This document shows, one piece after another, positions 1-6,894 of a DNA stretch of 64,000 bases. The notes under the pieces were generated by a model. The model saw nothing but the letters and a program-made list of their open reading frames with translations. It was not told where the DNA came from and made no database searches. The stretch lies in the NCBI RefSeq assembly GCF_001742165.1, contig NZ_CP016443.1, positions 186,001 to 250,000 of the forward strand. Direction: 5' to 3'. Origin of the DNA: Burkholderia stabilis. GTDB taxonomy: Bacteria; Pseudomonadota; Gammaproteobacteria; Burkholderiales; Burkholderiaceae. The number at the start of each line of letters is the position of its first letter. Position 1 is the stretch's first letter. The position numbers were made by a program, and so were the translations under genes.

Positions 1-26
1 GTCTTTCTTGGGCGCCCCTGATAAAA

Positions 27-48
27 TAGATACATTTTGTAGATACAA
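27..48 (+). promoter_or_regulatory. Operator-like repeats before the first toxin-antitoxin pair
   Basis: TAGATACA occurs twice (27-34 and 40-47), and the second copy lies inside an inverted repeat, TTGTA-GA-TACAA (37-48). The repeats sit directly before the antitoxin ribosome binding site, with a -10-like TAAAAT at 22-27. VapBC-type pairs normally repress themselves by binding such short repeats, so an autoregulatory operator is a fair inference. Confidence 0.4.
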
Positions 49-59
49 GGGGCGTGAAG

Positions 60-302
60 ATGGATATTGCCAAAATCTTCAAGCATGGCGGATCGCAGGC
101 CGTTCGGCTGCCGAAGGATTTTCGCTTCGAGACGACGGAGGTCCGGATTCGCCGCCACGGGGCGGCCGTCATCCTCGAGCCGGTGCCGCAAGATTGGGTG
201 TGGTTGACACCGCTGATCGGTCCGGTCGACGCCGATTTCGAGGCTGCTGCAACCGCCCGGCAGGCCGATCAGGAGCGCCCGGGACTGGACGTGTTTGAAT
301 GA
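60..302 (+). CDS. vapB: VapB/VagC-type antitoxin (AbrB-like fold)
   Basis: Predicted antitoxin of 80 residues. The N-terminal half (GGSQAVRLPKDFRF, near residues 10-23) has the swapped-hairpin DNA-binding signature of AbrB/MazE/VagC antitoxins; the C-terminal half should wrap the toxin. The start is placed at ATG 60 because the GGGG ribosome binding site at 49-52 is 7 nt away; GTG 54 in the same frame is too close to it. The stop overlaps the toxin start (ATGA, 299-302), so the two are translationally coupled. By family knowledge the complex represses its own promoter and the free antitoxin is proteolytically labile. Confidence 0.85.
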   Translation: MDIAKIFKHGGSQAVRLPKDFRFETTEVRIRRHGAAVILEPVPQDWVWLTPLIGPVDADFEAAATARQADQERPGLDVFE

Positions 303-706
303 AGTTTCTGCTGGATACCAATGCGGTCATCGCCATTCTCAAAGGCGAGCCGGTCGTGCTGGCCCGATTGCGGCAGCATGAACCGGCCGATTTCGGGGTG
401 CCGGCAATCGTCGCGCACGAGCTCTATTACGGCGCCTACAAAAGCCAGCGAATGGCTGCGAACGTGGCGCGTGTCGAGGCGCTTCAGTTGGAGGTCGTGA
501 CGTTCGACGCGGAAGATGCTCAGCATGCCGGCGCGATCCGCGCGCATTTGACGGCGGCAGGAACGCCCATCGGTCCGTATGATGCGTTGATCGCGGGGCA
601 GGCGCGTGCGCGGCGGCTGGTGCTTGTCACGCATAACATGCGCGAATTCGAAAGCGTTCCCGGCCTTCAGGTCGAGGATTGGCTCGCAGGCGTGAACGAA
701 AGCTGA
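299..706 (+). CDS. vapC: VapC-type PIN-domain toxin
   Basis: A 135-residue PIN-domain ribonuclease. The acidic metal site is visible: Asp in FLLDTNAV (residue 6), Glu in VAHELYYG (about residue 42), Asp in IGPYDALIAGQA (about residue 99) and a late Asp/Asn pair in LVTHNMREF. VapC toxins cleave tRNA or rRNA until neutralised by the antitoxin. The length is typical of FitB/VapC proteins and no key residue is missing, so it should be active. It overlaps the antitoxin by 4 nt. The following 440 bases hold no convincing gene. Confidence 0.88.
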   Translation: MKFLLDTNAVIAILKGEPVVLARLRQHEPADFGVPAIVAHELYYGAYKSQRMAANVARVEALQLEVVTFDAEDAQHAGAIRAHLTAAGTPIGPYDALIAGQARARRLVLVTHNMREFESVPGLQVEDWLAGVNES

Positions 707-1149
707 CTGCATTGCAGCCGCGCACCGACTGGAACAGAGTTCTTCGCGTCGAATCCGGTTCGCGAAGCGCTTGCGATCCTGTTTGCATCGATCCCGATAT
801 TTTTCGCCTCGATAGAAATAAACGGAATCAACTCGCGTGATAATGCGCAAACGTTTTACCGACATTCAATCAAATTGCTTTTGCGGAAAATAATAAAAGA
901 ATGAATATCCGCAGCATTGCCGGTTCGGCGAAGTGGGCGGTCGCACAAGCCTTGCAGGTCAGGGGTTAACGGCAAATCCACGAAATACTTTAGGATTTTT
1001 CGGCCGCAATTAATCATTTCATTTTCCTCAATGACCGATTGATTTTCGGTCATCGGACGGTCATACACCATCCCCGATAATTCGCCGCTCACATTCTTTC
1101 AATAGACCAAAGGGCGATCGAAGCCGGATCGCTGCGGGGAGCTGTACTC
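707..1149 (+). other. Intergenic region, no supported gene
   Basis: The interval is more AT-rich than its surroundings (notably 855-905 and 1010-1050) and lies between the toxin and the chemosensory-like operon. A 78-codon minus-strand reading frame (856-1092) has no family resemblance and runs through the regulatory repeats at 1031-1064, so it is not called. The interval most likely carries the promoter of the downstream operon. Confidence 0.5.
1031..1064 (+). promoter_or_regulatory. Inverted/direct repeat upstream of the chemosensory-like operon
   Basis: ATGACCGA (1031-1038) is mirrored perfectly by TCGGTCAT (1046-1053), and CGGTCAT recurs at 1058-1064, eleven bases (one helical turn) after 1047-1053. 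A weak sigma-70-like arrangement, TTGATT (1039-1044)-N17-CATACA (1062-1067), overlaps the repeats. This geometry suits a dimeric regulator acting on the operon that starts at 1150. The regulator is unknown. Confidence 0.4.
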
Positions 1150-2760
1150 ATGACCATCCGTCATCGCATTACGCTGCTAGTCGTCCTGACGTTCTTCGCG
1201 CTGTCCGCGATCGGCATCTATGCCGTGTACCAGACGCGCAAGAGCGCGTCCGAGGTGCGCCAGGTCACCCAGGGCATCGTGCCGAGCGCGCTCGCGTCGG
1301 CCGATCTCGTCGCCGATGTGAAGAACATCCAGATCGCGACGATGACGCTCGTCTACGCGCCCGACGCGAACACCGCCGCGCAGGCGCGCGACGAGCTGAA
1401 GGCGAAACAGGCCGCGCTGCGCGCCGCGCTCGACGTGCAGGCGAAATCGGCGGTCGGCCGCGCGCAGGAAGGCCTCGTCACGCAGGCGAAGGACAGCGCC
1501 ACAAACTATTTCGCGGCGATCGACGACACCGTGAAGATGAAAGCCGACGGCAAGGCCGAGATGGCGCAGGCCTACCTGTTCGCGAACGTCGCGCAGTATC
1601 GCGACGAGCTCGAAAGCATCGTCGACACGCTGCGCGTCGAGAAGAACCGCCAGAAGGACGACGCGATCAACGCACTGAACGGGATGCTCGCGACGACGGC
1701 AACCGCGATCGCGGGCGTCGCGGGCGCGGTGATCGTGCTGCTGACCGCGCTCGGCTTCGTGCTGTATCGCCAGATCACGCGCCCGCTGATCGGCATGCAG
1801 ACGGCGATGAGCGAGATCGCGACGAGCCAGGATTTCACGCGCCGCGTGCCGGTGGGCCGGATGGACGAAATCGGCCATTCGATCGTCGCGTTCAACGGAA
1901 TGATCGAGAAGATCCAGGAGAACGCCGCGCAGCTCAAGCAAAAGACGGCCGACATCCAGGCGATGCTGCAGAACATGCAGCAGGGGATTTTGACCGTCGT
2001 CGAGGGCGGCGTCGTGCATGCGGAGTATTCGGCGTACCTCGAAACCATCTTCGAGACGAACGACATCGCCGGCCGCGACCTGATGGCGCTCGTGTTCGAC
2101 GATTCGGCGATCGGCGCCGATGCGCGCTCGCAGGTCGACGCGGCCGTGCACGCGTGCCTCGGCGAAGACAGCATGAACTTCGAATTCAACGAACACCTGC
2201 TTGTCAACGAAGTCGCGAAGCGGATGCCGGACGGCCGCGAGAAATGGCTCGACCTGAGCTGGTCGGCGATCACCGACGAGACCGACACGGTCGTGCGCCT
2301 GATGCTGTGCGTGCGCGACGTGACGGAGATTCGCGAGCTGACCGCGCAGGCCGGCGAGCAGCAGCGCCGCCTCGAGATGATCGGCGAGATCCTGTCGATC
2401 AGCCAGGACAAGTTCCACGACTTCGTGCACAGCGCGAAGGGCTTCCTCAGCGAGAACGAGCGGATGATCCGCCAGCACGAGCGCGCCGATCACTCGATCG
2501 TCGCGGCGCTGTTCCGCAACATGCACACGATCAAGGGCAACGCGCGCACGTACAGCCTGCAGCACCTGACGAACATCGTTCATGAAGCGGAGCAGGCATA
2601 CGAAACGCTGCGCCGCGCGGATGGCGGCCCCGAATGGAACCGCGACGCGCTGATGGACGACCTGTCCCGCGTGCGCGAGGCAGTCGATCACTATGCGACG
2701 ATCAGCGCGGTCACGCTCGGCCGCAGCGGCGAGCCGGTGCGGGCGGGGCCGACTACCTGA
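1150..2760 (+). CDS. Membrane receptor with HAMP, PAS-like and C-terminal Hpt domain
   Basis: A 536-residue sensor. In order: TM1 (about 7-27), a helical periplasmic region like the four-helix-bundle chemoreceptor sensor (about 28-180), TM2 (about 184-206), HAMP (about 207-260), a coiled linker, a PAS-like region (about 270-390) and a histidine phosphotransfer domain (about 405-515). The Hpt signature MHTIKGNAR puts the phosphoacceptor at His459 with Lys462-Gly463. In classical CheA this P1/Hpt domain is joined to the kinase; here it is joined to the receptor and the ATPase is the next gene. The stop overlaps the next start (TGATG, 2758-2762). The C-terminus has no MCP signalling hairpin. Likely role: sense a periplasmic or membrane cue and be phosphorylated in trans by the next gene product. 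Confidence 0.75.
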   Translation: MTIRHRITLLVVLTFFALSAIGIYAVYQTRKSASEVRQVTQGIVPSALASADLVADVKNIQIATMTLVYAPDANTAAQARDELKAKQAALRAALDVQAKSAVGRAQEGLVTQAKDSATNYFAAIDDTVKMKADGKAEMAQAYLFANVAQYRDELESIVDTLRVEKNRQKDDAINALNGMLATTATAIAGVAGAVIVLLTALGFVLYRQITRPLIGMQTAMSEIATSQDFTRRVPVGRMDEIGHSIVAFNGMIEKIQENAAQLKQKTADIQAMLQNMQQGILTVVEGGVVHAEYSAYLETIFETNDIAGRDLMALVFDDSAIGADARSQVDAAVHACLGEDSMNFEFNEHLLVNEVAKRMPDGREKWLDLSWSAITDETDTVVRLMLCVRDVTEIRELTAQAGEQQRRLEMIGEILSISQDKFHDFVHSAKGFLSENERMIRQHERADHSIVAALFRNMHTIKGNARTYSLQHLTNIVHEAEQAYETLRRADGGPEWNRDALMDDLSRVREAVDHYATISAVTLGRSGEPVRAGPTT

Positions 2761-3530
2761 TGGTCGAGCGCGCGCATATCAGCGAGAGCCTGCGCGTGCT
2801 CGACGGCGCCGATCCGGCGAACGCGGCCGACTGGCACGCGGCGCGCGATTCCGTGCGCCGCATGCTGAGCCAGCTCGGCACGCAGGGCATCGGCGACGCG
2901 CTCGGCGGCGTGATCGAATCGTTGCCGTCGCTCGCGGCCGAGCTCGGCAAGCCGGCGCCGGTCGTGCATATCGACAGCCATGGCCAACGCGTGCGCAGTG
3001 AGATCGGCGCGACGCTGAAGAACGTGTTCATGCACCTGCTGCGCAATTCGATCGACCACGGGATCGAGTCGTCCGAAGAGCGGCGCGCGGCCGGCAAGCC
3101 GGCATCCGGCACGATCGACATCGCGGTCGGCGTGGGCGGCGGCGAGCTGTGGTTCGTGCTCGGCGACGACGGGCGCGGCCTCGCGCTCGACCGGATTCGC
3201 GGCATCGCGCGCGAGCGCGGCTGGATCGATGCCGACGAAGCCGCGCTGTCCGACGACGCGGTGGCCGAGCTGATCTTCCGGCCGGGCTTCTCGACCGCGA
3301 ATGCGGTGACCGAGGTATCGGGGCGCGGCGTCGGCATGGATGCCGTGCGCAACTTCCTGAAGCGCGACGGCGGTGACATCGCGCTGCGCTTCACCGACGA
3401 TCGCGTCGGCGCGCCGTATCGCGCGTTCGAGACGATCGTGACGCTGCCGGCGCGCTTCGCGGCGGACGGCGCCGGTCACGGCGTGGCGCACGAGCGCGCA
3501 CGCGTCGCGGATATCGGCGCGGCGGAGTGA
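2760..3530 (+). CDS. Stand-alone CheA-type HATPase
   Basis: A 256-residue protein carrying the catalytic core of CheA-type kinases. The N box HLLRNSIDHGIE (Asn96, His100), G1 box DDGRG (136-140), F-box-like IFRPGFST and G2 box SGRGVGMDAVR (Gly188-Gly192) are all intact, so ATP binding should be preserved. There is no phosphorylated His domain, no recognisable long dimerisation helix pair and no CheW-like regulatory domain. ATG 2760 overlaps the previous stop (TGATG). The same frame stays open upstream to 2634, so a frameshift split of an originally fused kinase is an alternative (see findings). Expected partner: the Hpt domain of the preceding receptor. Confidence 0.8.
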   Translation: MVERAHISESLRVLDGADPANAADWHAARDSVRRMLSQLGTQGIGDALGGVIESLPSLAAELGKPAPVVHIDSHGQRVRSEIGATLKNVFMHLLRNSIDHGIESSEERRAAGKPASGTIDIAVGVGGGELWFVLGDDGRGLALDRIRGIARERGWIDADEAALSDDAVAELIFRPGFSTANAVTEVSGRGVGMDAVRNFLKRDGGDIALRFTDDRVGAPYRAFETIVTLPARFAADGAGHGVAHERARVADIGAAE

Positions 3531-3534
3531 CGGA

Positions 3535-4281
3535 GTGATCGTGCAGGCGTGGATGATTCAGATTGCCGCCGCGCTGGCGGGTGGTTGCGTCGTCGCGGTG
3601 GCGGCGGCGATCGTGTTTCGCGTGACGCGCCGGCGGCTCGTCGCGAAGCTGGATGACGACATGGACGCATTGCGCGGCGCGCTCGACGCGGCCGACGCGC
3701 GGGCCGCAGACGCGGCGTCGGCCCATGCCGAAGCGGCCGACGCATGGGCGCAGCGCGAGGCGCAGCTGGAAGATGCGCTGGCGCGCGAGACGTCCGCGAC
3801 CGGCACGCAGCGCGACGCGCTGCATGCGCTGTCGGCCGATCGCGCAGCGCTCGCGCAGCATGCGATGAAGATCGCCGACGAAGCCGCGCGCCTGCGCGGG
3901 CTCGCCGGCACGTTCGAGCGCTGGCACGAGCAGATGATCTCGCTGACCACGCAGAACCAGGACATGCGCGCGAAGAACCAGGAACTGTCGGCGATCGTCG
4001 CGCACGTGTCGATCGTGTCGCTGAACGCGTCGATCGAGGCCGCGCGCGCGGGCACCGCCGGGCGCGGTTTCTCGATCGTCGCGAGCGAGGTGCGCGGGCT
4101 GGCCGCGCGCTCGCAGCAACTGTCGAACAGCTATCGCGACAGCCTGAACCGCAACGATCTCGTGACGGCCGCGACGTTCCAGGACATCCAGGCCGGCGGC
4201 AAGATGATCACCGCCGCGCTCGCGACCGTCGAGACGCTGGCCGGGCAACTGCACGCGCGAATCGAAGGAGAGGCGGCGTGA
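3535..4281 (+). CDS. Membrane-anchored partial MCP signalling-tip protein
   Basis: A 248-residue protein with an N-terminal membrane helix (about 5-25), a long Ala/Asp/Glu-rich coiled coil (about 35-140) and a piece of the chemoreceptor signalling hairpin tip (about 145-205), seen in SLNASIEAARAG followed by GRGF and EVRGLAARS. This matches the LNAAIEAARAGE-GRGFAVVA-EVR core of MCPs, but the protein has no periplasmic sensor, no HAMP, and only a short return helix. The start is GTG 3535 (GTG 3541 and ATG 3553 are alternatives), 4 nt after the kinase gene. In ordinary chemosensory arrays the tip binds CheA and CheW. Here it may dock the split kinase, though no CheW lies nearby. Confidence 0.7.
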   Translation: MIVQAWMIQIAAALAGGCVVAVAAAIVFRVTRRRLVAKLDDDMDALRGALDAADARAADAASAHAEAADAWAQREAQLEDALARETSATGTQRDALHALSADRAALAQHAMKIADEAARLRGLAGTFERWHEQMISLTTQNQDMRAKNQELSAIVAHVSIVSLNASIEAARAGTAGRGFSIVASEVRGLAARSQQLSNSYRDSLNRNDLVTAATFQDIQAGGKMITAALATVETLAGQLHARIEGEAA

Positions 4282-4850
4282 TCAGCGCGCAGGCCAGGGC
4301 CGGTTTCGAGCGGATCTTTTTCGATGCGGCGCGCACGCGGCTCGCGTCCGGCGGCGCGTGCGACATCCGGCCGTCCATGGCCGATGCGCAGGAACATGCG
4401 CGCACGCAGTCGCGATCGAAGCCGAAGGTGCCCGAACACGTCGCGGTGCTGACGATCTCGGCGCTGCGTTTCCGGCTGCTGCTCGCGCTGCGCTTCAGCG
4501 ACGACGATCCGACGCGTCGCCATTTCGCCGGCGCGACGGCGGGCACGAGCGGCCAGCGGCCGCTGCCCGAGGCGTTCATGGAAGTCGCGAACCTGTGCTG
4601 CGGCGCGATCAACCAGGCGCTGACCGTGCCGTTTCCCGATCTTGGGATGTCGACGCCTTACCTGCTGAGCGGCGCGAGCATCGACTACCTGCCCGCGCTC
4701 GATCCCGACTACGTCGCCGCCTACGACCTGACGCTCGATGGCGACGTGCGGGTCGGCGCGACGCTGTGCGTGTGCGCGAACGCGCCGGTCGATTTCCACG
4801 TGCCGGAAACGGCTGCCGTGGATACCGGCGGCGAGCTCGAACTGTTCTGA
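4278..4850 (+). CDS. CheX/CheC-like protein ending in GELELF
   Basis: A 190-residue soluble protein. The region from about 95 to 170, with EAFMEVANLCCGAINQAL, resembles the E-x2-N-x3-G-A signature of CheC/CheX/FliY CheY-P phosphatases. The likeness is partial and the call is tentative. It starts at GTG 4278, overlapping the previous stop, with AAGGAG 8 nt upstream. The last residues, TGGELELF, repeat the C-terminus of the next gene product (ESGELELF), which suggests a shared docking tail or common ancestry. In this operon the likely job is dephosphorylating or sequestering the phosphorylated CheY. Confidence 0.55.
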   Translation: MISAQARAGFERIFFDAARTRLASGGACDIRPSMADAQEHARTQSRSKPKVPEHVAVLTISALRFRLLLALRFSDDDPTRRHFAGATAGTSGQRPLPEAFMEVANLCCGAINQALTVPFPDLGMSTPYLLSGASIDYLPALDPDYVAAYDLTLDGDVRVGATLCVCANAPVDFHVPETAAVDTGGELELF

Positions 4851-4872
4851 CCGACCCTGAGGAACCCGCGAG

Positions 4873-5832
4873 ATGACCGAAGACCAACCCGTCAGCAAGG
4901 TGCTCGTGCTCGACGACAGCCGCGCGCATGCCGACGCGATCAAGCGTTTCTGCGACGAGCACAACTTGGTCGGCCTGACCGTGCGGCGCAACCGGCTGTT
5001 GAAGGTGCTGCGCTCGAACATCGATCTCGGCGCGATCCTGCTCGCCGAGGATTACGGCGGCTCGCCCGCCGAGAGCGCGATCATCGCGACGCAGATCGAC
5101 GCGCTGCGCCCCGAGCTGCCGATCATCCTGCGCCGCGAATCGCTCGCGTCGCGCGACGGGCTGCCCGATGCGCTCGCGCGCGTCGCGTGCGCGGCGTACG
5201 TGGCCGACGACATGACGCCGCTCAAGCGCGCGATCGACGAATACCTGTTCGGCCGCGACTATCCGAACGCACTCGTGCGCGGCATCTCGGAGATCACCGA
5301 GGCGCGCATCGACAGCCTGTTCCAGGGCATGACGATCGAGCGCGACACGCCGTGCATCGTCCGCGACCAGATCATCTTCGGCGAAGTGTTCAGCCTGATC
5401 GCGCTCGAAAGCGCGTGGTGCCGCGGCTACATGCTGCTGCAGACCAGCGAGCAGCCGCTGCTCGACATGATCGGCGGCACGCGCGACGACGGCCGCGCGC
5501 CGGATTTCCGCGACGTGAACAGCGTGCTCGGCGAGCTGACCAACCTCGTGTGGGGCGCGTTCAAGAACCGCTATCTTGGCGACGCCGAGGCGCTCGCGCG
5601 CCATCCGGTGCAGGTGCCGCTCGTCGTCAATCACAAGCAGAAATTCATCTCGTTCGGCGGCGATTGTCCGCAGCTCTGCTTCAAGTACCGGATGACCGAC
5701 CCGGCCTCGGGGCGCTCCGTCTGTCTCGATCAGCGTTTCGTGTTCAGCCTGAGCTGGTCGCCGGAGGATTTCCGCGAATCGGTGCAGGACGTGGGGCCGA
5801 TGGTCGAATCGGGTGAACTCGAACTGTTTTGA
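4873..5832 (+). CDS. Degenerate receiver fused to a CheX-like domain
   Basis: A 319-residue protein. Residues about 8-125 have a receiver fold: LVLDDSR gives the acidic pair Asp14-Asp15. The usual phosphoacceptor Asp position (end of beta-3, AILLAEDYGG) reads Ala58-Glu59-Asp60, and neither the usual Thr/Ser nor the Lys-Pro pair is seen. It is therefore probably a pseudo-receiver, possibly locked by Glu59. Residues about 150-305 are CheX-like (FRDVNSVLGELTNLVWGAFK has the E-x2-N-x3-G pattern). The C-terminus ESGELELF matches the preceding protein. The 22-nt gap upstream contains a GAGGAA ribosome binding site. Likely part of the CheY-P signal-termination branch. Confidence 0.65.
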   Translation: MTEDQPVSKVLVLDDSRAHADAIKRFCDEHNLVGLTVRRNRLLKVLRSNIDLGAILLAEDYGGSPAESAIIATQIDALRPELPIILRRESLASRDGLPDALARVACAAYVADDMTPLKRAIDEYLFGRDYPNALVRGISEITEARIDSLFQGMTIERDTPCIVRDQIIFGEVFSLIALESAWCRGYMLLQTSEQPLLDMIGGTRDDGRAPDFRDVNSVLGELTNLVWGAFKNRYLGDAEALARHPVQVPLVVNHKQKFISFGGDCPQLCFKYRMTDPASGRSVCLDQRFVFSLSWSPEDFRESVQDVGPMVESGELELF

Positions 5833-5867
5833 ATGTTGAAGTTGCAACAACGAAAGGGGAATACGGC

Positions 5868-6233
5868 ATGGCAAAGATTCTGGTGGTCGACGATTCGGGC
5901 ACGGTGCGCGACGAGGTCGCGGGCTTCCTGCGCAATCACGGGCTCGACGTCGCGACGGCCGTCGACGGCAAGGACGGGCTCGCGAAGCTCAAGGCGACGC
6001 CCGGCGTGCGTCTCGTGATCAGCGACGTGAACATGCCGAACATGGACGGCCTGACGATGGTCGAGAAGATCCGCGGCGAACTGGCGAACACGGCGGTCAA
6101 CGTCGTGATGCTGACGACCGAAAGCAGCCCGGCGATGAAGGAGCGCGGCAAGGCCGCCGGCGTGAAGGGCTGGATCGTGAAGCCGTTCAAGGGCGACGCG
6201 GTGCTCGACGCGCTGAAGAAGCTCGCCGGCTGA
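5868..6233 (+). CDS. CheY-like single-domain response regulator
   Basis: A 121-residue receiver with all canonical residues: Asp8-Asp9 (metal), Asp53 (phosphoacceptor, in VISDVNMPNMDG), Thr83 and Lys105-Pro106. There is no output domain, so it acts by protein-protein contact as flagellar CheY does. It is the last gene of the operon, with an AAGGGG ribosome binding site before ATG 5868. Phosphoryl groups should flow from the ATPase (2760-3530) to His459 of the receptor Hpt and then to Asp53. Whether the target is the flagellar switch, twitching or something else cannot be told from the window. Confidence 0.9.
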   Translation: MAKILVVDDSGTVRDEVAGFLRNHGLDVATAVDGKDGLAKLKATPGVRLVISDVNMPNMDGLTMVEKIRGELANTAVNVVMLTTESSPAMKERGKAAGVKGWIVKPFKGDAVLDALKKLAG

Positions 6234-6273
6234 CGCGCGCCGCGCCGCTGCGGGCCGGCTGCCGGTTCCGCAT

Positions 6274-6804
6274 TCAGCGTTGCGGTTCGGGTTGCGCGGC
6301 CGTCGCGTCGCCGGTCGCATCCGGCGAGCGCGGTGCGGGCGTCTGCCATTGCACGACGATCATTCCCGCGAAGATCAGCGCGACGCCCGCGATGCGGCCG
6401 GGCGTCGCGAGCCGCTGCGGCAGGCCCATCAGCCCATGGTGGTCGATCAGCAGCGACGCGAGCATCTGCCCGGCGACGACGCAGACGATGAAGGTCGTCG
6501 CGCCGAGCCGCGGCGTCAGGATCAGCGCGAGCGTGATGTAGATCACGCCCGCGAGGCCGCCGAGCCACATCCACAGCGGGCGCTGCAGCGCCTCGCCGAT
6601 GAGCGGCGCGTTCGCGCGGGTGGCCAGCAGCACGGGCAGCACGGCGAGCAGGCTGACCGTCAGCGACGCGACGCTCGCCCACAGCGGGTGGCCGAGCGCG
6701 CGCCCGAGCGCGGCATTGCTGCCGCCCTGCAGCGGCACGAGCGCGCCGGCGACGAAGGCCGCGAGAGCGAGAGCAAGGGTGGTGGGGGAAAGCGAAGTCG
6801 GCAT
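6274..6804 (-). CDS. DMT-superfamily (YdcZ/DUF606-type) membrane protein
   Basis: A 176-residue, very hydrophobic protein with about five transmembrane segments and the VPLQGGSNAALGRALG motif after the first helix that marks the DUF606/YdcZ branch of the drug/metabolite transporters. Family members are half-size transporters that probably dimerise; the substrate is unknown. It is convergent with the CheY gene and divergent from the LysR gene at 6895, with about 90 nt between them, which suggests that regulator may control it. Confidence 0.8.
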   Translation of the reverse strand: MPTSLSPTTLALALAAFVAGALVPLQGGSNAALGRALGHPLWASVASLTVSLLAVLPVLLATRANAPLIGEALQRPLWMWLGGLAGVIYITLALILTPRLGATTFIVCVVAGQMLASLLIDHHGLMGLPQRLATPGRIAGVALIFAGMIVVQWQTPAPRSPDATGDATAAQPEPQR

Positions 6805-6854
6805 CGTGGTCGGTCATGAAAGGGTGTCGAAACGATTGTCATCCATTAAGATGG

Positions 6855-6868
6855 CGAATGGAAATTCG
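6855..6868. promoter_or_regulatory. LysR-type operator candidate
   Basis: A perfect inverted repeat, CGAAT-GGAA-ATTCG, lies in the short gap between the divergent DMT-transporter and LysR genes; another ATTCG follows at 6886-6890. This is the usual position for a LysR autoregulatory site. The assignment rests on position and symmetry only. Confidence 0.35.
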
Positions 6869-6894
6869 TCTTTCGGATGCTTCATATTCGCGTC

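Noticed and set aside
54..302. GTG 54 as the antitoxin start
   Set aside because: Only one base separates it from the GGGG ribosome binding site; ATG 60 is correctly spaced.
856..1092. 78-codon minus-strand frame before the chemosensory-like operon
   Set aside because: No family resemblance, no clear ribosome binding site, and it runs through the repeats at 1031-1064; the region reads as regulatory DNA.
1177..2691. 504-codon minus-strand frame opposite the receptor gene
   Set aside because: Arg/His/Asp-rich shadow frame typical of high-GC DNA; the plus strand has clear TM, HAMP and Hpt motifs.
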